64,000 nucleotides of DNA. Origin: Pseudoalteromonas lipolytica. GTDB taxonomy: Bacteria > Pseudomonadota > Gammaproteobacteria > Enterobacterales > Alteromonadaceae. The stretch is from NCBI RefSeq assembly GCF_001306915.1, contig NZ_LJTC01000005.1:186001-250000 (forward strand), written 5' to 3'. Below, in pieces: positions 36,130-43,823 of the stretch. The notes beneath the pieces are model-generated. The model was not told the DNA's origin. It did no database searches and saw nothing but the letters and a program-made list of their open reading frames with translations. Both the position numbers and the translations under genes were made by a program. Within the stretch, counting starts at the first letter, position 1, and every line of letters begins with the position of its first letter.

Positions 36130-37939
36130 CGTTATCTTTGCCTTCTACGTACGCAACCGCATCTTTGTCCGGTGCAACGTTTAGAATTCTTAAGGCATTG
36201 GAGACAATCTCTGCAAATGCAGGGCCTGCCGTCGCACCGCCGTAATAAACATCTCCACCCGGTTCATTAATCATTACTACTACCGCTAAACGTGGGTTAC
36301 TCGCTGGCGCAATACCAGCAAAATAGCCAACATATTCGTCACCATACCCGCCCACAGCGGCTTTCTTAGAGGTACCTGTTTTGGCAGCAGCACGATAGCC
36401 ATCAACATGAACTTTTTGTGCAGTACCACCTTTTTCGAATACGCTTTCCATCATGTGAACAACTGCTTCAACGTCTTTTTGTTGGAAAATACGTTCACCC
36501 TCTGGCACTGACTCTTGTTTAAGAACTGTTAGCGGGCGCATAACGCCACCAGAGCCTAACATTGCATAAAAACGAGCCATTTGAGCGGTACTTACAGCTA
36601 AGTTATAACCAAATGATAATGCAGCAATTTCATGATCTGACCAGCGTCGATTTGGGTAAAATAAACCGCTGCTTTCACCAACCATGCCTGTACCACTATC
36701 ACTGCCAAACCCCACCTTTTGGTAAAGCCCTACAAAATAGTCTTTTGGTACTTCTTGACTGACCTTAGTTACACCCATATTACTTGAATACTTTAAGATT
36801 TCTCTTAAGGTCATCTCACCATGGTTACGGGTATCTTGCACAAGGCTGCCACCCACACGCATCCAGCCAGGATAAGTATCAATAATTGAATCCGGTTGAA
36901 TTGCGCCGTAGTCTAAACCAGCTAAAATGGCTAGTGGCTTAACAGTAGAGCCTGGCTCAAACAAATCGGTGATAGCACGGTTACGACGCTTATGCGGTGC
37001 GGCATCATTCAAGTTATTAGGGTTAAACGATGGGCTATTCACCATAGCTAATACTTCGCCGGTTTTTACATCAACAACCATGGCTGAACCCGAAGTAGCT
37101 TTATAGGTTAGAACTGCTGATTTTACTGCTTTATAAGCAATCGCTTGAATGCGCTGATCAATACTTAAATGAATGTTTTCAGGCTCAACACGTTCACGCT
37201 CATCAAGCACTTCTACTTCACGGCCTTGGGCATCTTTACGAATGGTGCGCTGACCTTCAACACCCGTTAACGCCTTTTCATAAAGCTTTTCGATTCCCTC
37301 AATACCATGACCATCAATGTTAGTAAATCCAATAACATGGGCTGTTACTTCACCGGCAGGGTAATAACGTTTTGACTCATCAAGTAAGTGGATACCTGGT
37401 AAACGAAGATCACCAATATAGTTAGCAACAGCAGGGGTAACCTGACGTTTTAAGTAGACAAAACGACGCTTTGGATTATCACGAAGGCGAGAGTTAACTT
37501 TACTTGGGTCAATACGTAATACATCCGCAAGTTCACGCCAGCGAATATCATTATTGTAATAAGCGGCAATACGTTTATCTAACTCAACCGTATTTTCAGC
37601 CAGTGCTTGTTGATCTTCACCATTTTTTCTAGCTTGACGCAGTACCTTACTGATCAGTGATTTATGCAGCGCTTTCGGATCCGCATACACACTTACCACA
37701 GGTACGCTGACCGCCAACTCTTTGCCATTGCGATCGAAGATCATGCCACGTTGCACATGTTGTTTTTCAACACGCACAGTTCGTTTATCACTTTCAGAAC
37801 GCGCTTTATCTGGTTCAATAACCTGTAAAAAAGCAGCACGCGCAACCAGCGTCATAAAGACTAAAAACACCACTGAGCACACCAGCAAAAAACGCCATGT
37901 GATTAAGGTATTTGTTGGCTTTTTCCCTCTGCTTCTCAT
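36122..37939 (-). CDS. ftsI: Septal peptidoglycan transpeptidase FtsI (PBP3)
   Basis: FtsI cross-links septal peptidoglycan in the periplasm. The 605-residue protein has one N-terminal membrane anchor (about 15-37), the class-B dimerisation domain with RGMIFDRNGKELAVSVP, and a transpeptidase domain. Its catalytic Ser lies in FEPGSTVKPLA (near residue 333), its SxN motif in KYSSNMG, and its KTG motif in AAKTGTSKKA. It overlaps ftsL by 4 bp and murE by 8 bp. Confidence 0.98.
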   Translation of the reverse strand: MRSRGKKPTNTLITWRFLLVCSVVFLVFMTLVARAAFLQVIEPDKARSESDKRTVRVEKQHVQRGMIFDRNGKELAVSVPVVSVYADPKALHKSLISKVLRQARKNGEDQQALAENTVELDKRIAAYYNNDIRWRELADVLRIDPSKVNSRLRDNPKRRFVYLKRQVTPAVANYIGDLRLPGIHLLDESKRYYPAGEVTAHVIGFTNIDGHGIEGIEKLYEKALTGVEGQRTIRKDAQGREVEVLDERERVEPENIHLSIDQRIQAIAYKAVKSAVLTYKATSGSAMVVDVKTGEVLAMVNSPSFNPNNLNDAAPHKRRNRAITDLFEPGSTVKPLAILAGLDYGAIQPDSIIDTYPGWMRVGGSLVQDTRNHGEMTLREILKYSSNMGVTKVSQEVPKDYFVGLYQKVGFGSDSGTGMVGESSGLFYPNRRWSDHEIAALSFGYNLAVSTAQMARFYAMLGSGGVMRPLTVLKQESVPEGERIFQQKDVEAVVHMMESVFEKGGTAQKVHVDGYRAAAKTGTSKKAAVGGYGDEYVGYFAGIAPASNPRLAVVVMINEPGGDVYYGGATAGPAFAEIVSNALRILNVAPDKDAVAYVEGKDNDA

Positions 37940-38262
37940 CGCAGTATTACCACCTGTTCGTCTTGGCTAGTTGGCCGTTTCATTTCTAATTGCATAGTCG
38001 CGACTTCTTCAATGCGCGCATGCTGTGAATAAAACTCTTCTTCTACGAGCAAGTAACGCCACTCAAGATCGAGCTCATCACGCTCTTGCAATAATTTGTC
38101 TTGTTCAATCAATTGCTGACGCGCTAGATGCGTCACCTGAACCACACTCAAACTAGATGCGAGGATCACAACCAACAAGGCCAAGGTCAGCTTATTAGCT
38201 CCTAGGCCTTTGAAAATTTCTGTAAATAAATTTGGTTGGCGATGTGTCGCTTTAGCTTTCAT
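37936..38262 (-). CDS. ftsL: Cell division protein FtsL
   Basis: FtsL is a small bitopic protein that forms the FtsQLB complex and activates FtsWI. The 108-residue product has a basic N-terminal tail, one transmembrane helix (LTLALLVVILASSLSVVQV, about 26-45) and a periplasmic leucine-zipper-like coiled coil (HLARQQLIEQDKLLQERDEL). The ATG shares one base with the rsmH stop (TAATG), and the 3' end overlaps ftsI by 4 bp. Confidence 0.95.
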   Translation of the reverse strand: MKAKATHRQPNLFTEIFKGLGANKLTLALLVVILASSLSVVQVTHLARQQLIEQDKLLQERDELDLEWRYLLVEEEFYSQHARIEEVATMQLEMKRPTSQDEQVVILR

Positions 38263-39197
38263 TACAACCTCTGCGCAACCCTTAACACTGAACTACGTGA
38301 ACGCGGGTTTGCTTCAATCTCCGCCTTACTCGGCTTAATGGCTTTACCCACTGCCTTTAACGTCAGGTTTTTGTTTATTTGTGCGTCCGTCAAAGGCAGA
38401 CCTCTGGGTATCGCCTCTCCCTTACTCTGTTTTTTAATAAACTGCTTAACAATGCGATCTTCTAACGAGTGGAACGAAATAACCACTAAACGTCCCCCTG
38501 GTTTTAAAACCTCAACAGCGGCTTGCAATGCAGTTTGGATTTCTTCGAGCTCACTATTGATATAAATACGGATCGCTTGGAATGTGCGTGTAGCTGGGTG
38601 TTTGTGCTTATCTTTAACTGGCACAGCTTCATCGACTAAATCAGCAAGCTGCTTAGTACTTGTGATTGCAGTGTGCTCACGTGTTTCAATGATCTTATGA
38701 GCAATTCGACGACCAAATTTTTCTTCGCCATAGGTTTTAATCACATGCGTGATATCTTCTAGTTCAGCTTCAGCTAGCCATTGTGCAGCACTGCGACCAC
38801 TAGTTGGATCCATACGCATATCAAGTGGGCCATCTTTCATAAAACTAAAACCGCGTTCAGCATCATCAAGCTGTGGTGAAGAAACACCGATATCCAACAA
38901 AATACCGTCAACTTTACCGATTAAATCGTTATCTTCAGCAACCGCTTTTAGGTTTGAAAAACGAGTGTGAGCAATTGAAAAACGCGCATCATCGGCAAAT
39001 TTTTCGGCGGCTTTAATAGCTTGTGGATCCTGATCAATCGCCTGTAAGCGACCTTGTTCACTTAAACGCGCAAGAATTTGCCCCGAGTGCCCACCGCGAC
39101 CAAATGTGCCATCCATGTAAATGCCTTCAGGTTTAATATCCAAAGCATCTATGGTTTCGTCCATCAGTACAGAGACATGTTCAAATTGCGCTGTCAT
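38262..39197 (-). CDS. rsmH: 16S rRNA (cytosine(1402)-N(4))-methyltransferase
   Basis: RsmH (MraW) N4-methylates C1402 in the 16S rRNA P site with S-adenosylmethionine. The 311-residue enzyme begins with [13 protein letters not shown] and the cofactor loop [36 protein letters not shown] is the catalytic region, and [17 protein letters not shown] and the C-terminal [15 protein letters not shown] are diagnostic. It follows mraZ by 30 bp, and its stop overlaps the ftsL start by one base. Confidence 0.98.
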   Translation of the reverse strand: MTAQFEHVSVLMDETIDALDIKPEGIYMDGTFGRGGHSGQILARLSEQGRLQAIDQDPQAIKAAEKFADDARFSIAHTRFSNLKAVAEDNDLIGKVDGILLDIGVSSPQLDDAERGFSFMKDGPLDMRMDPTSGRSAAQWLAEAELEDITHVIKTYGEEKFGRRIAHKIIETREHTAITSTKQLADLVDEAVPVKDKHKHPATRTFQAIRIYINSELEEIQTALQAAVEVLKPGGRLVVISFHSLEDRIVKQFIKKQSKGEAIPRGLPLTDAQINKNLTLKAVGKAIKPSKAEIEANPRSRSSVLRVAQRL

Positions 39198-39227
39198 TAG
39201 CTATTATTTGCCTTTTTCTTTGTGTCG

Positions 39228-39686
39228 TTAGAGTGAGAAGTTATCGAACTCAGGATTCGCCTCAAAATCGCCTAGGCGTTCTATTTCAGTATCTTGGCGC
39301 ATTTGTTCATGCCAACGATCTTCATCCCAAATTTCGAACTTGTTCATCAAGCCAACCAACATAATTTTTTTTCCTAGTTCTGCATGGGCTCGTAACGAAG
39401 GTGCCAGCAAAATTCGGCCATTTTTATCTAATTGATATTCTGTGGCATTGCCGAGCAACATTCGTTGCATGCGGCGAGCGCGTGGATTCATATTTGAAAT
39501 TTTTAATAGTCGCTCTTCTATTTCAAGCCACTCGGCTAACGGGTATAACCACAAGCAGGGCTCGTTTAAAGCAACAGTGCAAATAACCGTTCCCTGATCT
39601 TCAGACAAGATCGCATCTCGGTACTTAGTTGGTACCGCAAAACGTCCTTTATCATCCAAACTCAGTGAGCTCGCACCCCGAAACAT
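39228..39686 (-). CDS. mraZ: Transcriptional regulator MraZ
   Basis: MraZ is an AbrB-fold DNA-binding protein that represses its own dcw promoter in E. coli. The 152-residue product has two tandem repeats: the first with MFRGASSLSLDDKGRFAVPT, the second with ATEYQLDKNGRILLAPSLR. The DxxGR signature is present in both. It is first in the dcw cluster, just downstream of four 10-bp-spaced GTGG/TTGG repeats that fit its known operator type. Confidence 0.97.
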   Translation of the reverse strand: MFRGASSLSLDDKGRFAVPTKYRDAILSEDQGTVICTVALNEPCLWLYPLAEWLEIEERLLKISNMNPRARRMQRMLLGNATEYQLDKNGRILLAPSLRAHAELGKKIMLVGLMNKFEIWDEDRWHEQMRQDTEIERLGDFEANPEFDNFSL

Positions 39687-39732
39687 AACATGCCTTAAAT
39701 TAGGTTATTTATTGTAACTGACTATCTCTGAT

Positions 39733-39766
39733 CCAATTTGATCCACTAAAAACCACTTTTTACCAC
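39733..39766 (-). promoter_or_regulatory. MraZ operator: four 10-bp-phased repeats
   Basis: On the coding (minus) strand, GTGG at 39766, 39756 and 39746 and TTGG at 39736 recur at exactly 10-bp spacing, separated by AT-rich hexamers. MraZ is known to bind direct repeats of this kind upstream of its own gene. The array ends 47 bp before the mraZ ATG and overlaps the likely promoter. Confidence 0.8.
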
Positions 39767-39783
39767 AGTGCTCCAGTTTAGGG

Positions 39784-39805
39784 CTTGACAAGCTATTTTG
39801 TCAAG
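39784..39805. promoter_or_regulatory. Perfect inverted repeat containing -35-like hexamers
   Basis: CTTGACAA, a 6-base spacer, then TTGTCAAG. Each arm carries TTGACA, read outward in both directions, so it could hold the -35 element of the mraZ promoter (minus strand) or a repressor half-site pair. No convincing -10 is 17 bp from the minus-strand hexamer (CTAAAC), so the promoter call is tentative. Confidence 0.5.
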
Positions 39806-40145
39806 TAACTAGATCATCTTCAGTGCCTTCTAAAGCCAGAAAAAATAAGGCCTCAAGCAAAGCCTCTGAATTACGTGGGAAAAAGTGGAAAACATAGAAA
39901 AAAATTTTTTTTCCAATTTTATTGGCAATCTAATGGGGAAAAATGGTTAATGAATAACCAATGAACAATTACAAAATTATCTTATTCTGTAATTTTTACT
40001 TAATCACCCTGCAAGAGTTACGAAAAACCACTAACCAAGAACGCAATAAAAAGAATAAACAGCTGAAAATTATTGATTTTATATTTTGGTATGAAGGTTG
40101 CGATGAATTAATCACCAATTAAATGGCAATTTTTAAGGAATGATT
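39806..40145. other. AT-rich divergent intergenic region between mraZ and the YqjD-like gene
   Basis: No gene is seen here. It holds plus-strand GTGG at 39875 and 39885 and ATGG at 39933 and 39943 (each pair 10 bp apart). It also has an A7T8 tract at 39898-39912 and a small palindrome CCAAT-TTT-ATTGG at 39913-39925. An AAGGA ribosome site precedes the next gene. The promoter of the YqjD-like operon must lie here, but I cannot fix it. Confidence 0.5.
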
Positions 40146-40487
40146 ATGACTACCGCAACTTCAAAATCGAATTCAAGCACGGCAACAAGTAACAGTGCAA
40201 ACTCGAACGCGGCTCAAGTAGAGGCGCCATTCACAGAAAAAGCGACAGAGGCAGCTCACCACGCAGTAGATGCATTATCAACACGCGCTGCTAGTGCTGA
40301 ACATAGTGTACGTCAGGGTGCATCTAGCTCTGCTCAAACGCTTTCGGAAAAGCAAGCAATAGCACGCGCTAAAATTAATGAATACAGTGGTAAAACTCGT
40401 AAACTTGCATCAGAAAACCCACTTGCAACAGCAGGTATTGCATTTGCTGCAGGCATGTTAGTAACTGCACTTATTCGTCGTAAGTAA
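40146..40487 (+). CDS. DUF883 (ElaB/YqjD-like) tail-anchored membrane protein
   Basis: A 113-residue protein. The N-terminal 35 residues are low-complexity, rich in Ser, Asn and Thr. A long helical segment follows (KATEAAHHAVDALSTRAASA onward), and a C-terminal glycine-containing membrane anchor reads ENPLATAGIAFAAGMLVTAL and ends in basic residues. This is the layout of ElaB/YqjD, stationary-phase inner-membrane proteins that in E. coli bind ribosomes. The ATG at 40146 is better spaced from AAGGA than the ATG at 40140. The YqjE-like gene starts 5 bp after its stop. Confidence 0.82.
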   Translation: MTTATSKSNSSTATSNSANSNAAQVEAPFTEKATEAAHHAVDALSTRAASAEHSVRQGASSSAQTLSEKQAIARAKINEYSGKTRKLASENPLATAGIAFAAGMLVTALIRRK

Positions 40488-40492
40488 TTGTT

Positions 40493-40939
40493 ATGCAAAC
40501 TTCTCAATCTACAGATGAGAAAACGCAAGATGCCACTGATCAGCCATTAAACGCTGATCAGTGGCAAGATCACCTTGCTAAATTATCTGACTACGGCAAA
40601 CAGCTATACATTGACTATCGCAAACAAACTGGGACTTGCAAAAAGCTTGCAGCTGCTGAGTGGCGCTTATCAACACGTTCACTCGCCTTAACTATTATAC
40701 TACTTGTCTGTTTTGCCGGTGGTTTAGTGTTACTTTGGGCTGGTTTACTTGCTACTGTCGGTATCGCGATATTCAGCTTTAGCCAATCATTGTGGTTAGC
40801 CGCTATTTCACTGATTGCATTACAATTGCTTTGTCTTGCATGGCTTTGGAAGAACATTGGTTATGTCAGCAGTAAAATAGGTTTTGATCATACGCTAAAA
40901 AGTATTCGTCAATTATTGAATATTAGTAAGGATGAATGA
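40493..40939 (+). CDS. YqjE-like (phage-holin-3_6 superfamily) membrane protein
   Basis: A 148-residue protein with a charged, helical N-terminal third and two strong transmembrane helices (LALTIILLVCFAGGLVLLWA and the segment around LWLAAISLIALQLLCLAWLW). This matches the YqjE/holin-superfamily pattern found next to YqjD. Despite the name, no phage role is implied. It sits between the DUF883 gene (5 bp upstream) and a small basic protein gene (its stop overlaps the upstream ATG candidate), so the three form one operon, as in E. coli yqjD-yqjE-yqjK. The function is unknown. Confidence 0.78.
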   Translation: MQTSQSTDEKTQDATDQPLNADQWQDHLAKLSDYGKQLYIDYRKQTGTCKKLAAAEWRLSTRSLALTIILLVCFAGGLVLLWAGLLATVGIAIFSFSQSLWLAAISLIALQLLCLAWLWKNIGYVSSKIGFDHTLKSIRQLLNISKDE

Positions 40940-41196
40940 TGTTAATTGATTATTTTATTAATAAACCGCAACACAGAGTAACTAAGCTAAGCCAGCAAAT
41001 GGATTTACAAGATGAGCTTAAACGTCAACACCATCAAGCGTTCAAATACCGTTTAAAACGCTTTGCGGTAAGTAAAGTGGGTGTTGCCAGTGCCTTCACT
41101 GCGGGTATGGGTTATGAAGCACTTAATAACTCAGACCACAAGGACAGTAAATTGAAACAAGTCAGCCGCTTCAGCTGGTTACTGCGTTTGTTGTGA
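40939..41196 (+). CDS. Small basic YqjK-like protein
   Basis: An 85-residue, strongly basic protein with many Lys/His/Gln. One weakly hydrophobic segment (KVGVASAFTAGMGYEAL) may be a short membrane helix. The C-terminus is hydrophobic and basic (FSWLLRLL). Sequence identity with E. coli YqjK is not obvious; the assignment rests on position after the YqjD- and YqjE-like genes. ATG 40939 has AAGGA at good spacing; ATG 40936, one codon earlier, overlaps the previous stop. Confidence 0.65.
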   Translation: MLIDYFINKPQHRVTKLSQQMDLQDELKRQHHQAFKYRLKRFAVSKVGVASAFTAGMGYEALNNSDHKDSKLKQVSRFSWLLRLL

Positions 41197-41285
41197 TCAT
41201 TATCATGTAATGTTTGCTTTTTACTTCTCTTTGCCACCTATTTTCATTACCTTAAACACAAACGAGCAATTTGTGAGGATGTAAG

Positions 41286-41861
41286 GTGAAGAAAAGGATT
41301 GTACTAACTGGTGGCCCTGGCGGTGGTAAAACAACAGCCATCGATCTATTAAGACGTGAATTTTCTAATCAAATTGTTGTTGTACCAGAATCTGCGACCA
41401 TGCTGTTCAGCGGTGGTATAGAACGTGGTGATGCAACTCACCTGATCAAAGCTCACCAACAAGTTATCTTCAGCTTACAAAAACACCTTGAACATATTCA
41501 GCGAACCATGCACCCAGATCGTTTAATGCTTTGCGATCGTGGTAGTTTAGATGGGCTTGCCTATTGGCCCGGTGAGCAAGATGAGTTTTTTGAGTGTCTG
41601 AATACCAACCTACATACCGAGCTTAATCAATATGATGCAGTGATTTTTTTTGAAACAGCAGCGAAGTCTGGGCAAAGTATTCATTCTAATAACCCAGTTA
41701 GAAACGAATCTGATCAGCAAGCCATATTGCTTGATGACAAACTGCAAGCAGTTTGGTCTCAGCACCCTAATTTTAATTTGGTGAAAAGTTCTGAGTCATT
41801 TATCCAAAAGGTGGTGTTTGGCATCGACACTATCCGCAAGGTCATGGATAGTTATAACTAA
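41286..41861 (+). CDS. AAA_28-type P-loop ATPase (NadR/Ttd14-like)
   Basis: A 191-residue NTPase starting with the Walker A motif LTGGPGGGKTTAIDLL. VVPESATMLFSGG follows, then the Walker B-like MLCDRGSLDGLAYWPG. This pattern belongs to the AAA_28 group that includes NadR-like nucleotide kinases and phosphoinositide-binding Ttd14; no bacterial function is established. The GTG at 41286 is taken as start because GAGG lies seven bases upstream. It stands alone after the yqj-like operon. A 13-bp inverted repeat overlaps its stop. Confidence 0.8.
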   Translation: MKKRIVLTGGPGGGKTTAIDLLRREFSNQIVVVPESATMLFSGGIERGDATHLIKAHQQVIFSLQKHLEHIQRTMHPDRLMLCDRGSLDGLAYWPGEQDEFFECLNTNLHTELNQYDAVIFFETAAKSGQSIHSNNPVRNESDQQAILLDDKLQAVWSQHPNFNLVKSSESFIQKVVFGIDTIRKVMDSYN

Positions 41862-41893
41862 CAGTTCAATCAAGTCATTAAACTGTTAGTTAT
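41854..41893. repeat. Perfect 13-bp inverted repeat between convergent genes
   Basis: ATAACTAACAGTT, a 14-base loop, then AACTGTTAGTTAT. It overlaps the stop of the ATPase gene and lies 10 bp from the end of the convergent glutathionyl-hydroquinone reductase gene. The stem is AT-rich and lacks a T run, so it may be a weak bidirectional terminator or mRNA 3'-end stabiliser. Confidence 0.6.
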
Positions 41894-41902
41894 CAAGGTT
41901 TA

Positions 41903-42874
41903 TTAACCACGGTTATGAGACCGAGCGTAGTCTATATCAGGCCCTTTTGGCACAACTTGAGTTGGGTTGATCATGGTGTGGCTAAAATAGTAATGACGTT
42001 TTATATGATAAAAATCAACAGTCTTACTTACACCTTCAACTTGATATAACTCACGTAAATAGTTGCTGATCGCCGGATAGCTCTCAATAGTACGCAAATT
42101 ACATTTAAAGTGGCCCACATAAACACTGTCGAAGCGAATTAAAGTGGTAAATAAACGCCAGTCGGCCTCAGTCAGTGTGTCCCCCACTAAATAACGATTA
42201 GCTGATAATCGTTGCTCAATTTTATCAAGAGCTGCAAAGAGATCATCAAAGGCTTCAGTGTAAGCTTCTTGCGTTGTCGCAAAGCCAGCACGATACACCC
42301 CATTATTAATGTTGTGATAAACAAACTCATTAACTTCATCAATTTCAGAACGTAACGATTGCGGATAAAAGTCGCGTTCATTACCTGTTAGGGAATTAAA
42401 CGCGCTATTAAACATTCTGATAATTTCAGCAGATTCGTTGCTAACAATACGCTGCGTTTTTTTATCCCAAAGCACGGGAACCGTAACACGACCTGAATAA
42501 TCGGCTTTGTTACGCGTATAAATTTGATGCATAAATTCGCTATCGAAAAGTGCATCACCGGTGCTGTGACTGTCTTTATCAAAGGTCCAGCCATGCTCTA
42601 ACATGTCAGGACTGACAACCGACACACTGATATAATCTTCAAGGCCTTTTAAATGGCGAAAAATCAAAGTGCGATGAGCCCACGGGCAAGCTAAAGAGAC
42701 ATATAGATGGTAACGATCTTTCTCAGCTTTAAAGCCCGCATCACCGTTTTGCCCTGCACTACCATCAGCTGTAACCCAGTTGCGTAACTGGGCTGCCTCA
42801 CGTTTGAACTCACCTTGATTGTTATCGGTGTCGTACCATTTATCTTGCCATTGGCCATTTACTAGTAATCCCAC
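41903..42874 (-). CDS. yqjG: Glutathionyl-hydroquinone reductase
   Basis: A 323-residue Xi-class GST that reduces glutathionyl-hydroquinones, releasing glutathione from quinone conjugates. The catalytic Cys is in LYVSLACPWAHRTLIFR. Other family segments are VTVPVLWDKKTQRIVSNES, the C-terminal-domain RYLVGDTLTEADWRLFTTLI, and the end with THVIKRHYY-like spacing (DFYHIKRHYYFSHTMINPT). It is transcribed just after the pirin gene, 9 bp away, so both are probably one transcript. The same pair of functions occurs in the E. coli yqjG-yhaK region. Confidence 0.93.
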   Translation of the reverse strand: MGLLVNGQWQDKWYDTDNNQGEFKREAAQLRNWVTADGSAGQNGDAGFKAEKDRYHLYVSLACPWAHRTLIFRHLKGLEDYISVSVVSPDMLEHGWTFDKDSHSTGDALFDSEFMHQIYTRNKADYSGRVTVPVLWDKKTQRIVSNESAEIIRMFNSAFNSLTGNERDFYPQSLRSEIDEVNEFVYHNINNGVYRAGFATTQEAYTEAFDDLFAALDKIEQRLSANRYLVGDTLTEADWRLFTTLIRFDSVYVGHFKCNLRTIESYPAISNYLRELYQVEGVSKTVDFYHIKRHYYFSHTMINPTQVVPKGPDIDYARSHNRG

Positions 42875-42883
42875 AATAACCTC

Positions 42884-43726
42884 CTATAGTGTGCCAAATT
42901 TACCTAGCTGATAGTCACGTACTGCTTGTTGTAACTCAGCTTGGGTTGTCATTACAAACGGGCCCATATGAGCGATTGGTTGCTTAAGCGGCTCACCGGC
43001 CAGAATTAACGCCCCTGCACCCGTTTGCGAGTTAAACTCAATGTCACTACCAGGCTCTAAAATCAATAAGCTACCTGCTTTAACTGGTCCGCCCTGTTCA
43101 GTATGAATTTCTCCGGTATGGATATAGATCATCACCTTAGTTTGTGTAAGCGGTGTATGGTAAAACTGCGTGCCAGCCGGTAAAGTCACATCAGCAAGCA
43201 TGCCATCAGCGGCGAGATCTTGTAGGCTAGAGTCCTGCTTTTCACCTGCAAATTGCCAGCTTCCAGCTAATGCTTTTAGCTCAACACCTTGCTCATTTTG
43301 AGTCGTTGGTGCTGGCGCTTCAGTGGTATCTTGATATCGCGGCGCTCTTAGCTTCTCGGCACTTGGCATATTTAACCAAATCTGAAAGCCATGCATACCT
43401 TCTTTAGCATCTGCTAATGGCATTTCACTGTGGATCACACCAAAACCGGTACTCATCCACTGCACATCGCCAGCACGAATTGCTTTTTTGTTACCCATTT
43501 GATCTTGGTGCTCAAAGCCACCTTTAATAATATAAGTAAAGGTTTCGATACCACGGTGAGGGTGCGCAGGAAAGCCGCCCATAAAATCACTATGATCATC
43601 GGATTTAAGCTCATCGATCATTAAGAAAGGGTCTAAGTACTTGCCATCAAAACCTGGAATACGGCTGATGTTTACACCATCACCATCTTGTGTGGCATGG
43701 CTATTTAATTGTTGAATCACTTTCAT
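42884..43726 (-). CDS. Pirin-family bicupin protein
   Basis: A 280-residue bicupin. The metal site is in FPAHPHRGIETFTYIIKG (two His) and GVIHSEMP (His and Glu), the four-ligand arrangement of pirins such as YhhW, which can show quercetin 2,3-dioxygenase activity. The start KVIQQLNSHATQDGDGVNIS and the second cupin (YHTPLTQTKVMIYIHTGEIH onward) are typical. Physiological substrate unknown; pirins are often tied to redox stress. It precedes yqjG by 9 bp in the same direction, consistent with a quinone/flavonoid stress operon. Confidence 0.88.
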   Translation of the reverse strand: MKVIQQLNSHATQDGDGVNISRIPGFDGKYLDPFLMIDELKSDDHSDFMGGFPAHPHRGIETFTYIIKGGFEHQDQMGNKKAIRAGDVQWMSTGFGVIHSEMPLADAKEGMHGFQIWLNMPSAEKLRAPRYQDTTEAPAPTTQNEQGVELKALAGSWQFAGEKQDSSLQDLAADGMLADVTLPAGTQFYHTPLTQTKVMIYIHTGEIHTEQGGPVKAGSLLILEPGSDIEFNSQTGAGALILAGEPLKQPIAHMGPFVMTTQAELQQAVRDYQLGKFGTL

Positions 43727-43823
43727 AACTTTACTCCCGTAAATTGTATGAAGTGATTTTAGGCGCTATTTTAACTAACAACCATGAGTAAAATAAGCAT
43801 CTAACGTTCTATAAAAGCGAATA

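Noticed and set aside
39898..39925. A/T tract and small palindrome as a replication origin
   Set aside because: No DnaA-box cluster or dnaA/gidA neighbours are present; the position fits a promoter region.
40493..40939. Prophage holin
   Set aside because: The holin-superfamily match is the chromosomal YqjE type, lying between YqjD- and YqjK-like genes, with no phage genes nearby.
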